In this document: positions 1 through 9,035 of the stretch, in pieces
Numbering within the stretch: position 1 is the stretch's first letter
How the letters are laid out: every line of letters begins with the position of its first letter
NCBI RefSeq assembly: GCF_900112765.1
Contig: NZ_FOMZ01000008.1
Coordinates: 248,001 to 312,000, forward strand
Source of the DNA: Actinopolyspora alba
GTDB lineage: Bacteria > Actinomycetota > Actinomycetes > Mycobacteriales > Pseudonocardiaceae
Direction: 5' to 3'
DNA: 64,000 nucleotides
Translations under genes and position numbers: made by a program
Notes under the pieces: generated by a model
The model's database searches: none
What the model was told of the DNA's origin: nothing
What the model saw: only the letters and a program-made list of their open reading frames with translations

Positions 1-1
1 G

Positions 2-310
2 ATGCGGGTGCTACAGGATGAGCGTGCCTGGAGCGAGGACAGACTGCACCTGTCCCAGGAGGGACATCGCCGCGTGGCGCTGCACGCTGCGGAGATCCTG
101 GGGCTGCGCGTGGACGAGGACTGGCGGCAGCCGTTGCCGGCTCGGTCTGAGCGCTCCTGGTCGGAACGACGCGGCGCGGACCTGCGCTGGTTCGGTGAGC
201 ACCTGGGGCCGTGGGTCGGTCGGCGGCTGCGCGGCACGTCCTCGGGAGACGGCAGAGAACCCAAACGACCCTCGCCGCGCCCGCTCCAGAGCGCTTCGGA
301 GCACTGCTGA
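2..310 (+). CDS. SGNH/GDSL hydrolase, C-terminal part (5' end outside window)
   Basis: Only the last ~102 residues are visible and the frame is open to the window edge, so the true start lies upstream. The key signature is DRLHLSQEGHRRVA near the start: the DxxH block carrying the catalytic Asp and His of SGNH-fold esterases/lipases. After it come a short Arg/Trp-rich helical stretch and a polar tail. The Ser, Gly and Asn blocks are outside the window. The family removes acyl groups from lipids or glycans; substrate cannot be told. It stops before two strong hairpins. Confidence 0.75.
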   Translation: MRVLQDERAWSEDRLHLSQEGHRRVALHAAEILGLRVDEDWRQPLPARSERSWSERRGADLRWFGEHLGPWVGRRLRGTSSGDGREPKRPSPRPLQSASEHC

Positions 311-377
311 CCCGGACGCCCCCGGATCCGAGAAAGCACTACTGATCGCCGCCGGGGAGGAACGGCGATGGGGCGAA

Positions 378-406
378 CCGCCCGGCCCTCGGGACGGGCC
401 GGGCGG
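378..406. terminator. GC-rich hairpin after the SGNH hydrolase
   Basis: Perfect 11-bp stem (CCGCCCGGCCC / GGGCCGGGCGG) around a 7-nt loop, 68 bp after the hydrolase stop. There is no clear T tract, as is common for actinomycete terminators. It lies between two converging genes and could act both ways. Confidence 0.55.
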
Positions 407-477
407 GAACACGAGCGCGGACCCCGTGTCGTTGTGGATTCCCCCAGAACACGGAGTCCGCACCCACCCCCATGTCC

Positions 478-502
478 TTCCCGGCTCCGAAGAAGCCGGG
501 AA
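478..502. terminator. Second hairpin in the 311-688 gap
   Basis: Perfect 9-bp stem TTCCCGGCT / AGCCGGGAA with a 7-nt loop. Read on the minus strand it lies ~190 bp beyond the SARP gene stop; read on the plus strand it backs up the hairpin at 378-406. I see no gene in the rest of the 311-688 gap. Confidence 0.5.
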
Positions 503-688
503 TAACCTGACCCCTTTGTTGCGGGCGGTGGACAACTCGACTGGTCGAGCTCTCCGCACCGCCTCTTCTCGGCCGACTCACGACCCCCCGAGAGTCGCCA
601 CGGTGCGATCGTGACCGGCACCGCAACGGCCGGCCGGAACGCACATTCACACGTTGGCAGGCATCACTAAGAGCACGCTAAACGCTGA

Positions 689-3589
689 CTAAACGCCGGA
701 GCAGCGCCGCACCTCGGGTTCCTCGGCGGGGGTGGCACCGAGGCGCAACCGTTCACGCGGCTCCGCGGCACGCGGTGAGCCACCGGCCTCGAAGATGGAC
801 AGTGCCGTCTCCCACCGCCGCCGAGCCACCTGGTGATCCTCGCGCAGCGAGGCGACATCACCCAACCCCAGATACGCCGCGGCCTGGCGCATGGTCGAGC
901 CACAGCGCTGCGCCACTTCGAGTGCCTCCCCGTAGTAGCGCCGCGCGCTGTCGATCCTGTCCAGTTCGACACTCACTTCACCACAGTTGTTGAGCACCAT
1001 GGCCAGAATTTCGAGATCGTCGGCTTCCCGGTAGCGCTTTTCGGCCTCGTGCAGGTATGTCAGGGCCTCCGCACGGTTGCCGATCACCTGCTCCACCTGG
1101 GCCAGATTGTTCAGCGCTCCCGCCTCCCGGTACCGGTCCCCCAACGATCGGTAGGTCCGCAGCGCGTCCTCACAGTGCTGTCGCGCTTCCGAGTAGCGTC
1201 CCAACCGGAACAACGCGCTGGCCATGTTTACCTGCGTCATGGCCAGCTCGCCGCGCTCGGAGAGCTTGGTGGCGACCCGCTGCGACTCCGCGTAGTACTT
1301 CAGGGCCACCTCGGGGCTGCCCGAACGGGAGTGCACCACTCCGAGCCCGGCGAGCATCAGTACCGTGCCGGTGTCGTCGCCGATGTGACGCGCCGACTCG
1401 AGTCCTCTGGTGTAGATGGTGACCCAGTCCTCCCAGGGACACCGAACCATGAGGTAGTTGAACTGCAGGCGCACCAGCCACCAGGCCATCCGGTGCCATC
1501 GCCGGTCGGCGGCCGTGTCGATGGCGGTCACCAGGTTGGGCCATTCGGCGTCGAACCACTCCAGTGCCTCGGACCTGCCGGTGATGTCGGGAACCTCCCA
1601 CTCGGTCGCCGAGAAGTCCAACTCGTCACGCGGGGGGCGCAGGAACCTCCTGGCGTGGTCGGCGGCGGTGAGGTAGTGCTCCAGCAGTCCGCGCAGCGCG
1701 GTCTCCGACTCCTCACCGGTTTCGTCGGTGGCGGCGAACACGAGTTCGCGCGCGTAGACCCGCAACAGATCGTGCATCGCGAACCGGTCCGGCCTGGGTT
1801 CGCTGACCAGGTGGGCCAGTGTCAGTGCTCGCAGTCTGCGGCGAGCCGTCTCGGAGTCGGTGCCGCACAGTGCGGCCACCGCGTGCGGGGTGAAGGTGTG
1901 GCCGGGAACCAACCCCAACAGCCGGAAGGTCCACGCCTGACTGGGATGCAGGTTGCGGTAGGAGATGTCGAAGGCACGACGGACACTGGTGTCGGTGTCG
2001 TCGATGTCGAGCCCGGTGAGCCGGTTGTGCTCGTCGGTGAGCTCGCCGACGAGATCGTCCACCGCGCGGCCCGGGTTGGCGGCCAGTCGCGCGGCGGCGA
2101 TGCGCAACGCCAGCGGCAGGCCGCCGCACAGGTCGGCGAGTTTCCGCGCTGCCTGCGGCTCGGAACGGGACCTGCCCGGCACACCGGCCCGGTCCAGCAG
2201 CTCCACGGCCGCGGTGGTGGGCAGGGTCTCCAGCGGCAGCGCTCTGGCCCCGCTGCGCACCACCAGACCGTCGAGTCGCTTCCTGCTGGTGACCAGTACG
2301 AGCGAACCGTCGCTGCTGGGTAACAGCGGACGCACCTGGTCGGCGTCCCTGGCGTCGTCGAGCAGGATGAGCACGCGGCGCCGCGCCAGTTGCGAGCGGT
2401 ACAGGGCCACCCGTTCGTTCAGGTCGATCGGTATGGCGTCGTCGGCGATCCCCAGGCTCTTGAGGAAACCGGTGAGCACTTCGCCCGGTGAGAGCGGGGA
2501 ACGCTCGTAGTCGAACCCACGCAGCGAGGCGTAGAGCTGGCCGTCCGGGAATCGGTGCGCGACACGGTGCGCCCAGGTCACCGCCAACGCGCTCTTGCCG
2601 ATGCCGGCGGTTCCGGTGATGGCGGCGAGCACGCTGGCGGATTCGCTGTCCTGTTCGGACAACATCCGGTCCAGCGCCGCCGACTCGGTGGCCCTTCCGA
2701 CGAAACCGGCCACGGGCGGGGGCAGTTCGGCCGGTCGCACCGGGGTCACGTCACTGGTGGGGGTGACGGAACCGGCCACGGCACGGTCGGGGGCGGCCAG
2801 TGTCTCGTCGTCGCGCAGCAGTCGTTCGTACAGCGAGCGCAGTTCCGGTCCCGGATCGATGCCGAGTTCGTCGGCCAGCAGTTCCCGCAGCGTGTGATAG
2901 CAGGACTGGGCCCTGGCCCGTTGCCCGGATCGGTAGTAGGCGAGCATCAACTGGCCGGTGAGCCGCTCGCGGAGCGGGTACTGCTCGACCAGTTCGGACA
3001 GCTCGACCACGACACCGTGGTGTTCGCCCAGTTCGAGGTCGGCCTCGATTCGCTCCTCCAGCGCCACCATGCGCAGTTCGTCCAGGTTGGGGGCGACCAT
3101 GCGGTGCAGTCGCTCGGAGGAGATGTCGGAGAGCACCGGACCACGCCACAGCGTCAACGCGCGGGCCAACGTGCGGGAACGTTCCCGGGGTTCGAGGTTT
3201 CCGGCTTGGTTGACCAGGGCTCGGGCCCGGTGCGCGTCGATCCGGTCGCTGTCCACCTGGAGCAGGTAGCCGGGGGCACGGGTGACCAGTGCGGGATCCT
3301 CCGGATCCGCTGTCCCCTCTTCGGGGGTGAACAGCTTGCGGATACGCGACACGTAGCCGTGGATGATGGTCCGCGCCGTGGGCGGTGGTTGCTCCCCCCA
3401 AAGAGTGTCGATCAGTCTGTCCATGGACACGACCTGGTTCGGTTCGAGCAACAAGCAGGCCAACGCACTGCGCATCGCCGAGTTGCCCAACGGCTGCAGT
3501 CGCCCGCCGTGACGCACTTCGAGCGGCCCGAGCAGTCCGAACTCGTAGCCGCTCTTCGGGTGCTCGGCCAGGTTGTCGTGCGGTGGCAT
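689..3589 (-). CDS. SARP/AfsR-family transcriptional regulator (wHTH-BTAD-NB-ARC-TPR)
   Basis: 966 aa, the full AfsR-like layout. An OmpR-type winged helix occupies residues ~15-95 (FGLLGPLEV, then SMDRLIDTLWG), followed by a bacterial transcriptional activation domain to ~250. The NB-ARC ATPase has a P-loop (GTAGIGKSALA, ~328-338), Walker B (LILLDDA, ~410), the sensor stretch LVLVTSR and a GGLPLAL motif. TPR repeats fill ~700-940 (repeated ALNNLAQVEQ-like helices). These proteins are cytoplasmic ATP-dependent activators, often of secondary metabolism, but no biosynthetic cluster is visible beside it, so it may be global or act on distant genes. The ATG at 3589 leaves the usual short leader before the DNA-binding domain. 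Confidence 0.92.
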   Translation of the reverse strand: MPPHDNLAEHPKSGYEFGLLGPLEVRHGGRLQPLGNSAMRSALACLLLEPNQVVSMDRLIDTLWGEQPPPTARTIIHGYVSRIRKLFTPEEGTADPEDPALVTRAPGYLLQVDSDRIDAHRARALVNQAGNLEPRERSRTLARALTLWRGPVLSDISSERLHRMVAPNLDELRMVALEERIEADLELGEHHGVVVELSELVEQYPLRERLTGQLMLAYYRSGQRARAQSCYHTLRELLADELGIDPGPELRSLYERLLRDDETLAAPDRAVAGSVTPTSDVTPVRPAELPPPVAGFVGRATESAALDRMLSEQDSESASVLAAITGTAGIGKSALAVTWAHRVAHRFPDGQLYASLRGFDYERSPLSPGEVLTGFLKSLGIADDAIPIDLNERVALYRSQLARRRVLILLDDARDADQVRPLLPSSDGSLVLVTSRKRLDGLVVRSGARALPLETLPTTAAVELLDRAGVPGRSRSEPQAARKLADLCGGLPLALRIAAARLAANPGRAVDDLVGELTDEHNRLTGLDIDDTDTSVRRAFDISYRNLHPSQAWTFRLLGLVPGHTFTPHAVAALCGTDSETARRRLRALTLAHLVSEPRPDRFAMHDLLRVYARELVFAATDETGEESETALRGLLEHYLTAADHARRFLRPPRDELDFSATEWEVPDITGRSEALEWFDAEWPNLVTAIDTAADRRWHRMAWWLVRLQFNYLMVRCPWEDWVTIYTRGLESARHIGDDTGTVLMLAGLGVVHSRSGSPEVALKYYAESQRVATKLSERGELAMTQVNMASALFRLGRYSEARQHCEDALRTYRSLGDRYREAGALNNLAQVEQVIGNRAEALTYLHEAEKRYREADDLEILAMVLNNCGEVSVELDRIDSARRYYGEALEVAQRCGSTMRQAAAYLGLGDVASLREDHQVARRRWETALSIFEAGGSPRAAEPRERLRLGATPAEEPEVRRCSGV

Positions 3590-3898
3590 ATCCCCCCGAG
3601 GCTCGATCCCACGTTCGCGTACATCTTTCCGGTTCCGTGACAGCGGCCGCAGGGTGCCGCCCTACGCACAAACGTCCCGAAACCGATCCACGTTAACCAC
3701 TAAAACCGACAAACGTGTTCGGATTCACCTGGCTTCACCCCAACAGACTAAGATCAACTTTTATTCTTCGACGAATGTCACGATCTGTGAGCAAACTCCG
3801 CCGTGCAATTGCACAGATCGCTGCCAAGTGGCTGTGGCGGGCCAGTAGAGTCGGGTGAGGATCAGAACGCGAGCAAGACCACTGTGGAGGTATCCCGG
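3590..3898. promoter_or_regulatory. Divergent intergenic region, SARP gene / ADP-ribosylglycohydrolase
   Basis: About 310 bp between two divergent starts, with a clearly AT-richer stretch around 3730-3800, consistent with back-to-back promoters. No operator stands out. GGAGG at 3886-3890 sits 8 nt before the GTG at 3899 and decides that start. A longer in-frame extension to 3803 is possible but has no ribosome binding site and encodes unconserved-looking sequence. Confidence 0.4.
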
Positions 3899-4933
3899 GT
3901 GTCGACGTCGTCCACGGTGGTGGATCGTGCCGTGGGGTGCTTGCTCGGTGCGGCGCTGGGCGACTCCCTCGGAGTTCCGGTCGAGTTCGAGGAGCACGGT
4001 GACATCCGTGCGCGCTACGGCCCCGACGGAGTAACCGAACCACCACCGCAGGCGCTACTCGGCGACGCCGCGCAGATGCTGCTGTTCACCGGCGAGGGAT
4101 ACCTGCACGCCTGGGCGACCGGCAACAACGGCGGCCGGTGGCGCCCGGTGGAAGCCACGGGCGCCGCCTATCGGCGGTGGCTGCTGACCCAGCAGGAGGA
4201 CAAACCGCACTACGGTGCGACCGGCCTGTTGGCCGAGCCGGAGCTCTACGTGAACCGCTCCCCCGGGCTGACCAGCCTGCGCGCGCTGCAGGAGGACCTT
4301 CTGGGAACCCCCGAGGAACCGATCAACAGTTCCAAGGGGTGTGGCGCGGTGGACCGCGCGGCCGGAGCCGGCTTCGCTCCCACCGTCGAGATGTCCTACA
4401 CGCTGGGCTGCCAGTTCGGCGCGCTGACCCACGGCGCCCCCGGCGGATGGGCGGCGGCGGGAGCCATGGCCGCGCTGATCCACCTGCTGGCGGTGCAGGG
4501 CAGGCGAATCCCGCAGGCGGTGGACCAGGCGGCGGGCAGAGTGCTGCGGGAGGACGGCGAAACGGCCACGGGACTGGCCGATGCGGCCACCCTCGCCCGC
4601 ATCGACGTGCGCACGGCGTACGTCCAGCGACTGGGCCAGGGCTGGGTCGGCCCGGAGGCGTTGGCCATCGGGGCCTACTGCGCGCTGGCCCTGCCCAAGC
4701 GCGAGCAGTTCCGCGACGCGCTGTGGCTGGCCGCCAACCACTCGGGGCACAGCGACACCACGGCGGCCATCACCGGAGCCATCCTGGGCGCCAGGCACGG
4801 CACCGCCGCACTGCCGCGGGACTGGCTCAACCGGCTGGAGCTGGCCGACGTGATAGAGCGCATCGGACACGACCTCGGCGCTTCCTGCGTGGGCGAGAAG
4901 TTCAACGACCGGCGGTACCTGACCCTGGGGTGA
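3899..4933 (+). CDS. ADP-ribosylglycohydrolase family protein
   Basis: 344 aa, standard family length. The N-terminus carries the hallmark GCLLGAALGDSLGVPVEF, and the C-terminal metal-binding block ANHSGHSDTTAAITGAILGA corresponds to the usual GDSDSTA, with His in place of the Asp two residues before the conserved SD. The middle contains SSKGCGAVDRAA, a helix conserved in the family. Members bind two Mg ions and remove ADP-ribose from proteins or small molecules in the cytoplasm. Start is GTG with GGAGG 8 nt upstream. It converges on ectC, separated by a hairpin. The Asp-to-His change merits a check before calling it active. Confidence 0.88.
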   Translation: MSTSSTVVDRAVGCLLGAALGDSLGVPVEFEEHGDIRARYGPDGVTEPPPQALLGDAAQMLLFTGEGYLHAWATGNNGGRWRPVEATGAAYRRWLLTQQEDKPHYGATGLLAEPELYVNRSPGLTSLRALQEDLLGTPEEPINSSKGCGAVDRAAGAGFAPTVEMSYTLGCQFGALTHGAPGGWAAAGAMAALIHLLAVQGRRIPQAVDQAAGRVLREDGETATGLADAATLARIDVRTAYVQRLGQGWVGPEALAIGAYCALALPKREQFRDALWLAANHSGHSDTTAAITGAILGARHGTAALPRDWLNRLELADVIERIGHDLGASCVGEKFNDRRYLTLG

Positions 4934-4942
4934 GCTGGTCCC

Positions 4943-4964
4943 CCTCGGCGCCGTCGCGCCGAGG
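4943..4964. terminator. Bidirectional terminator between convergent genes
   Basis: Perfect 9-bp stem CCTCGGCGC / GCGCCGAGG with a CGTC tetraloop, 9 bp after the ADP-ribosylglycohydrolase stop and ~50 bp after the ectC stop on the other strand. Confidence 0.7.
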
Positions 4965-5012
4965 ACGACCACTCCCACGGCTACGTGGCCGCTGCTCGAT
5001 CGCCCCCGCGGC

Positions 5013-5405
5013 TCACTCCTCCTCTGTCACCAGGGGATAGACCCCGTTCTCGTCGTGCACCTCCCTGCCGGTCACCGGCGGGTTGAACACGCAGACGGTG
5101 CGCATGTCGGTTCTGGGGCGCACCTGGTGCTTGTCGTGGTCGTCGAGCAGGTACAACGAGCCCGGCCCGAGGGGATGCGTCTCCCCGGTGGCGTGATCGG
5201 TGATCTCGCCCTCGCCCTCGAACACGAACACGGCCTCGATGTGGTTGGCGTACCAGAACTCGTTGACCGTGCCCGCGTACAGCGTGGTCTCGTGCACCGA
5301 GAACCCGGCCTTCTCCTTGGCGAGGATGATCCGTTTGCTGCGCCAGTTCTCGGTCCTGATGTCGGATTCGGTGTTCTCGACGTCCCGGACGGTACGAACG
5401 ATCAA
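5013..5405 (-). CDS. ectC: L-ectoine synthase EctC
   Basis: 130 aa, the standard length. It is a small cupin that closes N-gamma-acetyl-diaminobutyrate into ectoine, the last step of ectoine synthesis in the cytoplasm. Family signatures are the start [12 protein letters not shown], the stretch [34 protein letters not shown] with the metal-site Glu, and [13 protein letters not shown] with the cupin His. It is last in the ectA-ectB-ectC order on the minus strand. A 141-bp gap with a strong hairpin separates it from ectB. No ectD (hydroxylase) follows, so this locus makes ectoine; hydroxyectoine would need ectD elsewhere. Confidence 0.97.
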   Translation of the reverse strand: MIVRTVRDVENTESDIRTENWRSKRIILAKEKAGFSVHETTLYAGTVNEFWYANHIEAVFVFEGEGEITDHATGETHPLGPGSLYLLDDHDKHQVRPRTDMRTVCVFNPPVTGREVHDENGVYPLVTEEE

Positions 5406-5461
5406 GTCGTCTCCTCGGTGTTTCGGGGGTGGACGTTTCAGGGGCCGGACGCGGCGGGCGC

Positions 5462-5497
5462 CGTGCGGCGGGAGCGCGTTCGCACGCCCGCCGCACG
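5462..5497 (-). other. Hairpin between ectB and ectC
   Basis: Perfect 11-bp stem CGTGCGGCGGG / CCCGCCGCACG around a 14-nt loop, in the 141-bp gap between ectB and ectC. It could act as an attenuator or RNA-processing site setting the ectB:ectC ratio. Beside it (about 5515-5553) the end of ectB is duplicated: two ~20-bp copies of GGCTGTGGGTGC, each followed by TCAGGCC, the second covering the ectB stop. Confidence 0.55.
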
Positions 5498-5546
5498 CCC
5501 CGGTGCTTCGGGCGGGCTGTGGGTGCTCAGGCCGGCTGTGGGTGCC

Positions 5547-6794
5547 TCAGGCCAGTACCGAGCGCACGGAGTCCCGAATGATCCGGATACCCCGCTCCAG
5601 CTCGTCCTCGGTGATCGTCAGCGGGGGCATCACCTTGACCACCTCGTCGCTGGGACCGGAGGTCTCCAGGATCATCCCCCGGTCGAAGGCGGCCTTGGAA
5701 ACCTTGCCCGCCATCTCGGGCTCGGCGAAACCGAGGCCCCGTGCGAGACCACGCCCCTTGGACAGCAGCCCTGGGTAGTCGGCCCCGAGCTCCAACAGCG
5801 CCTCGCCGACGCGCTCGCCCTTGGCGGTGGTGGCGCGTTCCAGCTCGTCGTCGCTCCAGTACTGCCGCAGCGCCTCGGTCGCCGTGACCAGGGCGGGGTT
5901 GTTGCCGCGGAAGGTGCCGTTGTGCTCGCCGGGTTCCCAGACGTCGTGCTCCGGCTTGATCAGGGTCAGCGCCAGCGGACTCCCGTAACCGCCGATGGAC
6001 TTGGACAGGCAGACGATGTCCGGCTCGATGCCCGCGTGCTCGAAGCTGAAGAACGGCCCGGTCCTGCCGCAGCCCATCTGCACGTCGTCGACGATGAGCA
6101 GGATGCCGTGCCGCCCGCACAGCTCGGACAGTCCGCGCAGCCACTCGGCGCGGGTGTCGTTGATACCGCCCTCACCCTGCAGGGTCTCCACGATCACCGC
6201 GGCGGGCGCGTTCAGACCACTGCCGCTGTCCCGCAGCAACGACTCGAAGTAGAGGAAGTCGTCGACCTGGCCGTCGAAGTAGTTGTCGTAGGGCATCGGC
6301 GTGGCGTGCACCAGCGGGATGCCCGCCCCGCCGCGTTTCATCGAGTTGCCGGTGACCGAGAGCGAGCCCAGCGTCATGCCGTGGAAGGCGTTGGTGAAGC
6401 TGATGATCGACTCACGTCCGGTGATCTTGCGTGCCAGCTTCAGCGCGGCCTCGACCGAGTTGGTGCCCGTCGGTCCGGGGAACTGCACCTTGTAGTTGAG
6501 CCCACGCGGCCGGAACAGCTTCTCGTCGATGGTGCGCAGGAACTCACCCCTCGCGACCGTGGCCTGGTCGAGGCCGTGGTGTATCCCGTCGCGCTCGATG
6601 TACTCGATCAGTTTGCGCTTGAGCAGCGGGTTGTTGTGCCCGTAGTTGAGCGCACCGGCCCCGGCGAAGAAGTCGAGGTAGGCGTTCCCGTTCTCGTCGT
6701 AGAGCCAGCTGCCCAGCGCGCGGTCGAAGGTCGCGGGCCAGGTTCGGCTGTAGCTGCGGACCTCTGATTCCTGGGTTGCGAAGACGTCTTTCAC
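5547..6794 (-). CDS. ectB: Diaminobutyrate--2-oxoglutarate transaminase EctB
   Basis: 415 aa from the chosen GTG, close to the usual 420-430. Class III PLP aminotransferase making L-2,4-diaminobutyrate from aspartate semialdehyde, the first ectoine step. The N-terminus [19 protein letters not shown] is typical of EctB. Other marks are [15 protein letters not shown], the PLP-site [11 protein letters not shown], the catalytic Lys in [10 protein letters not shown], and [10 protein letters not shown]. An upstream in-frame ATG at 6875 would add 27 unconserved residues; GTG at 6794 has GGAGG just upstream and matches family starts. It lies between ectA and ectC. Confidence 0.96.
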   Translation of the reverse strand: MKDVFATQESEVRSYSRTWPATFDRALGSWLYDENGNAYLDFFAGAGALNYGHNNPLLKRKLIEYIERDGIHHGLDQATVARGEFLRTIDEKLFRPRGLNYKVQFPGPTGTNSVEAALKLARKITGRESIISFTNAFHGMTLGSLSVTGNSMKRGGAGIPLVHATPMPYDNYFDGQVDDFLYFESLLRDSGSGLNAPAAVIVETLQGEGGINDTRAEWLRGLSELCGRHGILLIVDDVQMGCGRTGPFFSFEHAGIEPDIVCLSKSIGGYGSPLALTLIKPEHDVWEPGEHNGTFRGNNPALVTATEALRQYWSDDELERATTAKGERVGEALLELGADYPGLLSKGRGLARGLGFAEPEMAGKVSKAAFDRGMILETSGPSDEVVKVMPPLTITEDELERGIRIIRDSVRSVLA

Positions 6795-6883
6795 GATCCT
6801 CCGTTCGGCCCGGTTCGAAGCGCTCGTGACGCCTCGCCCGCCGGGCCGGTTACGTGTCGTGCCGTGCGGTGACACGGCTGGAT

Positions 6884-6912
6884 GGTTCGCGGTTCGGGTC
6901 TCACCGCGAACC
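6884..6912 (-). other. Hairpin between ectA and ectB
   Basis: Perfect 10-bp stem GGTTCGCGGT / ACCGCGAACC with a 9-nt loop in the 144-bp gap between ectA and ectB. A weaker CGTGTC/GACACG dyad lies next to it (6852-6875). Both ect gaps therefore carry hairpins, unlike tightly packed ectABC operons. Confidence 0.5.
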
Positions 6913-6938
6913 GGGTCGGGTGTGTGTGGCGCGGAGCC

Positions 6939-7523
6939 TCACGAGACGGACGCCGCTGGAGTGCCGTGTGCCTTGGCACCGTCGGTGGCGAACGGTCCGA
7001 TGCGGTGGAGGTCCTCGCCGATGTGTGAGTCCGGGAACAGCTCGGCCGGGAACAGCGGGCTCACCTCGAGCGGAGCGCCGCGGTCGCGCGCCAGCGCGGA
7101 GAAGAGGTTGATCGAGGCCGCGTTGTCGGCGGTGATGGTGGTTTCCAGGTAGCGGATACCGTCCCGCGACGCCGTGTCGAGCAGCCGTTCCAGCAGGCGA
7201 CTCGCCACGCCGTGGCCGCGCAGCGCGGCGTCGACGCCGATCTGCCACACCACGAGGGTGTCCCCGGCGTCGGGCCGGACGTATCCGGTCACGAAGCCCA
7301 CCACCCCGTCGTGCGAACGCGCCACCAACGAGGTAGTCGCGAAATCGCGACACCACAGCAGGTAGGCGTAGGGGGAGTTGACGTCCAGTACCCCCGAATC
7401 ACGCGTGATCCGGTACAGCTCCGGGCCGTCCGCGACGGCCGGAGCGTCGATCTCCACCCGCCCGGCTGACCCACTCACGCCACCGGGCCGTGCGCCACGA
7501 TGGCCAGGTTTTTCGCCGGTCAT
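6939..7523 (-). CDS. ectA: L-2,4-diaminobutyrate N-acetyltransferase EctA
   Basis: 194 aa GNAT-fold enzyme that acetylates diaminobutyrate at the gamma nitrogen, the second ectoine step. After a ~25-residue Gly-rich leader comes the EctA signature SGVLDVNSPYAYLLWCRDF, then the acetyl-CoA motif VVWQIGVDAALRGHGVASRL and the C-terminal TITADNAASINLFSALA. It is the first gene of ectABC. The ATG at 7523 is used; a later start would remove only the leader. The AT-rich region upstream (about 7620-7760) probably holds the osmotically controlled promoter, but I cannot pick hexamers with confidence. Confidence 0.95.
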   Translation of the reverse strand: MTGEKPGHRGARPGGVSGSAGRVEIDAPAVADGPELYRITRDSGVLDVNSPYAYLLWCRDFATTSLVARSHDGVVGFVTGYVRPDAGDTLVVWQIGVDAALRGHGVASRLLERLLDTASRDGIRYLETTITADNAASINLFSALARDRGAPLEVSPLFPAELFPDSHIGEDLHRIGPFATDGAKAHGTPAASVS

Positions 7524-7865
7524 GTCTCACGAAACTAACCACGCACCGGTGAAATCGCCAGGCGAGAAAAGATCGACATTTCCTCCACCAGGCGCGGAGC
7601 GAAATACCCCGTGACAAGCACAACAAATTTCTTGCCATACCAAAAAAGGATCGCTAGCAGCGATTTGCTCCACCTCCGAAGAGGCCAATTTCAGCACCTT
7701 GAACTGCGAAAACAACGAAACGATCTATTCTTGACACCGAATACGATCACGATCTCACCCCGTGATCGATTTCGTCGGTCACGATGCACCGATACTTCGG
7801 TAGCGGTCAATGCCCGAACCCGAGACAACGCGGGAAGGAGTTGCGCCACGTGTGTTTCCACACAC
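7524..7865 (-). promoter_or_regulatory. Upstream region of ectABC
   Basis: A gene-free stretch of ~340 bp, markedly AT-richer than its surroundings between about 7620 and 7760, with runs such as CAAATTTCTTG and ACCAAAAAAGG. It is the only plausible promoter region for ectA, whose expression is usually osmotically induced. A small dyad CGCTAGCAGCG lies near 7652-7662. No regulator gene is adjacent. Confidence 0.4.
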
Positions 7866-7899
7866 ATTTCCCCGCCGCCGTGAACGGCGACGGGGAAAT
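7866..7899 (-). terminator. Terminator of the secreted protease gene
   Basis: Near-perfect 16-bp stem: ATTTCCCCG + CGCCGT pair with ACGGCG + CGGGGAAAT around one C/A mismatch and a 2-nt tip. It starts ~32 bp beyond the protease stop on the minus strand. Confidence 0.7.
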
Positions 7900-7930
7900 C
7901 GGGTGTAGCCACGACGGGGAGGAAACCGCG

Positions 7931-8683
7931 TCACACGCCCGCGAGGGAACCGATCCAGCTGCTGTAGCGAGTCACGTTGGTGTAGGCGGTACGCGAGGAG
8001 CGGTCGCTGGTGGAAGCCACTCCCACCTGCACGTAGTCACCGTCGGCGGCGGTGGCGAACATCGGGCCGCCGGAGTCGCCGCCCGCCGGGATGCCGTCAC
8101 CGCGGTAGGCGCAGATCGCGGTACCGCCGCGGTAGTCGGAGCAGGAGGTGTCGGTCACGGTCACGTCGGCGACCTTCAGCCACTGGGACTGGCATTCGAT
8201 CTCGGGACGGTCGGTGCAGGTGGCACCCCAGCCGTAGGTCTGCACGGTCTCGCCGACCTCGGCGGCCCCCGGGGCGCCGATCGGGGCGTACTCGACGTCG
8301 ACCGAACTGCCCACATTGACCAGTGCCAGATCCGCGCTGGGATGGACGTGCACCCCACCCGGGACCGCGAACACCTCACGGCCCTGGGTCTGGTCGAGGC
8401 TTCCCACTCGGAAGCTGACCTGATTGGCGCCCTGGACACAGTGCTGTGCGGTGAGTACCCACTTCGGAGCGATCACCGAGGCGCTGCACGCCTGCCTGCC
8501 GTCGGCGAACATCCGCGCCGCCCACGGGGCGTCGTCGGCGTAACCACCGTCGATGATCATCGTCTCCGGGCCGGAGCCGTCGTCGGCGACCGGAGCGGAG
8601 ACGGCTGCCTGGGCCGGAGCTGCCATGCCGACCGCGATCAGCGCGGCGGTGGCCGTCCGGGCGAAGATTCTTGCTAGTGACAA
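7931..8683 (-). CDS. Secreted trypsin-like serine protease (S1 family)
   Basis: 250 aa from a TTG start at 8683, chosen because AAGGAG lies 7 nt upstream and because it opens directly into a Sec signal peptide (basic LARIFARTA, hydrophobic ALIAVGMA, cleavage near APAQA-AVS). The mature enzyme has the full triad: His in TAQHC, Asp in PSADLALVNV, Ser in GDSGGP. Paired cysteines suit an exported disulfide-bonded enzyme. The family cuts after basic residues outside the cell. An in-frame extension to 8893 lacks signal character. Monocistronic, with its own terminator. Confidence 0.93.
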   Translation of the reverse strand: MSLARIFARTATAALIAVGMAAPAQAAVSAPVADDGSGPETMIIDGGYADDAPWAARMFADGRQACSASVIAPKWVLTAQHCVQGANQVSFRVGSLDQTQGREVFAVPGGVHVHPSADLALVNVGSSVDVEYAPIGAPGAAEVGETVQTYGWGATCTDRPEIECQSQWLKVADVTVTDTSCSDYRGGTAICAYRGDGIPAGGDSGGPMFATAADGDYVQVGVASTSDRSSRTAYTNVTRYSSWIGSLAGV

Positions 8684-8894
8684 GCTGGGGCTCCTTTTGG
8701 GACAGCAGCTGTGTCGCTGCGTGATCAGGACGCATCCCAAAGTCACCCGATCGAGTAGCAAAATCAATGAATTGGTCACTAATCGCCAACGGGGTACGTG
8801 GCTCGATAACCACTCGAAGCCGGGCTGCCCTCGATCGTTCCGAACCCGCCCCGGCGTGAGAGTGCCCCCACGAACCGCACACGTGTCCCCCACA

Positions 8895-8944
8895 CGTGCC
8901 TCGGTTGACCGCTGGAGCGGCGGCGATTTCCCGCGAAATCGCCG
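8895..8944. repeat. Palindromic repeat, copy A (extended form)
   Basis: Core at 8921-8944: arms CGGCGATTTC and GAAATCGCCG around CCGC. Preceded by the 17-mer CGTGCCTCGGTTGACCG (8895-8911) with a 9-bp spacer; the same 17-mer and spacer precede the copy at 9867-9916, so the mobile or duplicated unit here is ~50 bp. It lies in the gap between the DUF3800-like gene and the protease gene. Confidence 0.85.
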
Positions 8945-9035
8945 CGCCCCGACGCGGGCCGAACTGGTGGTCCGGCCCGCTGGAGAAGTGCTAGAGTAGC
9001 CGCAGAAGCCACGGCTTCGCGGAGCCGATGGAAGT

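Noticed and set aside
833-2323. Long plus-strand open frame opposite the SARP gene
   Set aside because: It mirrors the codon structure of the real gene in high-GC DNA, has a Gly/Val/Gln-rich unstructured composition and no motif.
2640-3589. Antibiotic cluster governed by the SARP regulator
   Set aside because: No polyketide, peptide or other biosynthetic gene is near; the neighbours are a hydrolase tail and an ADP-ribosylglycohydrolase.
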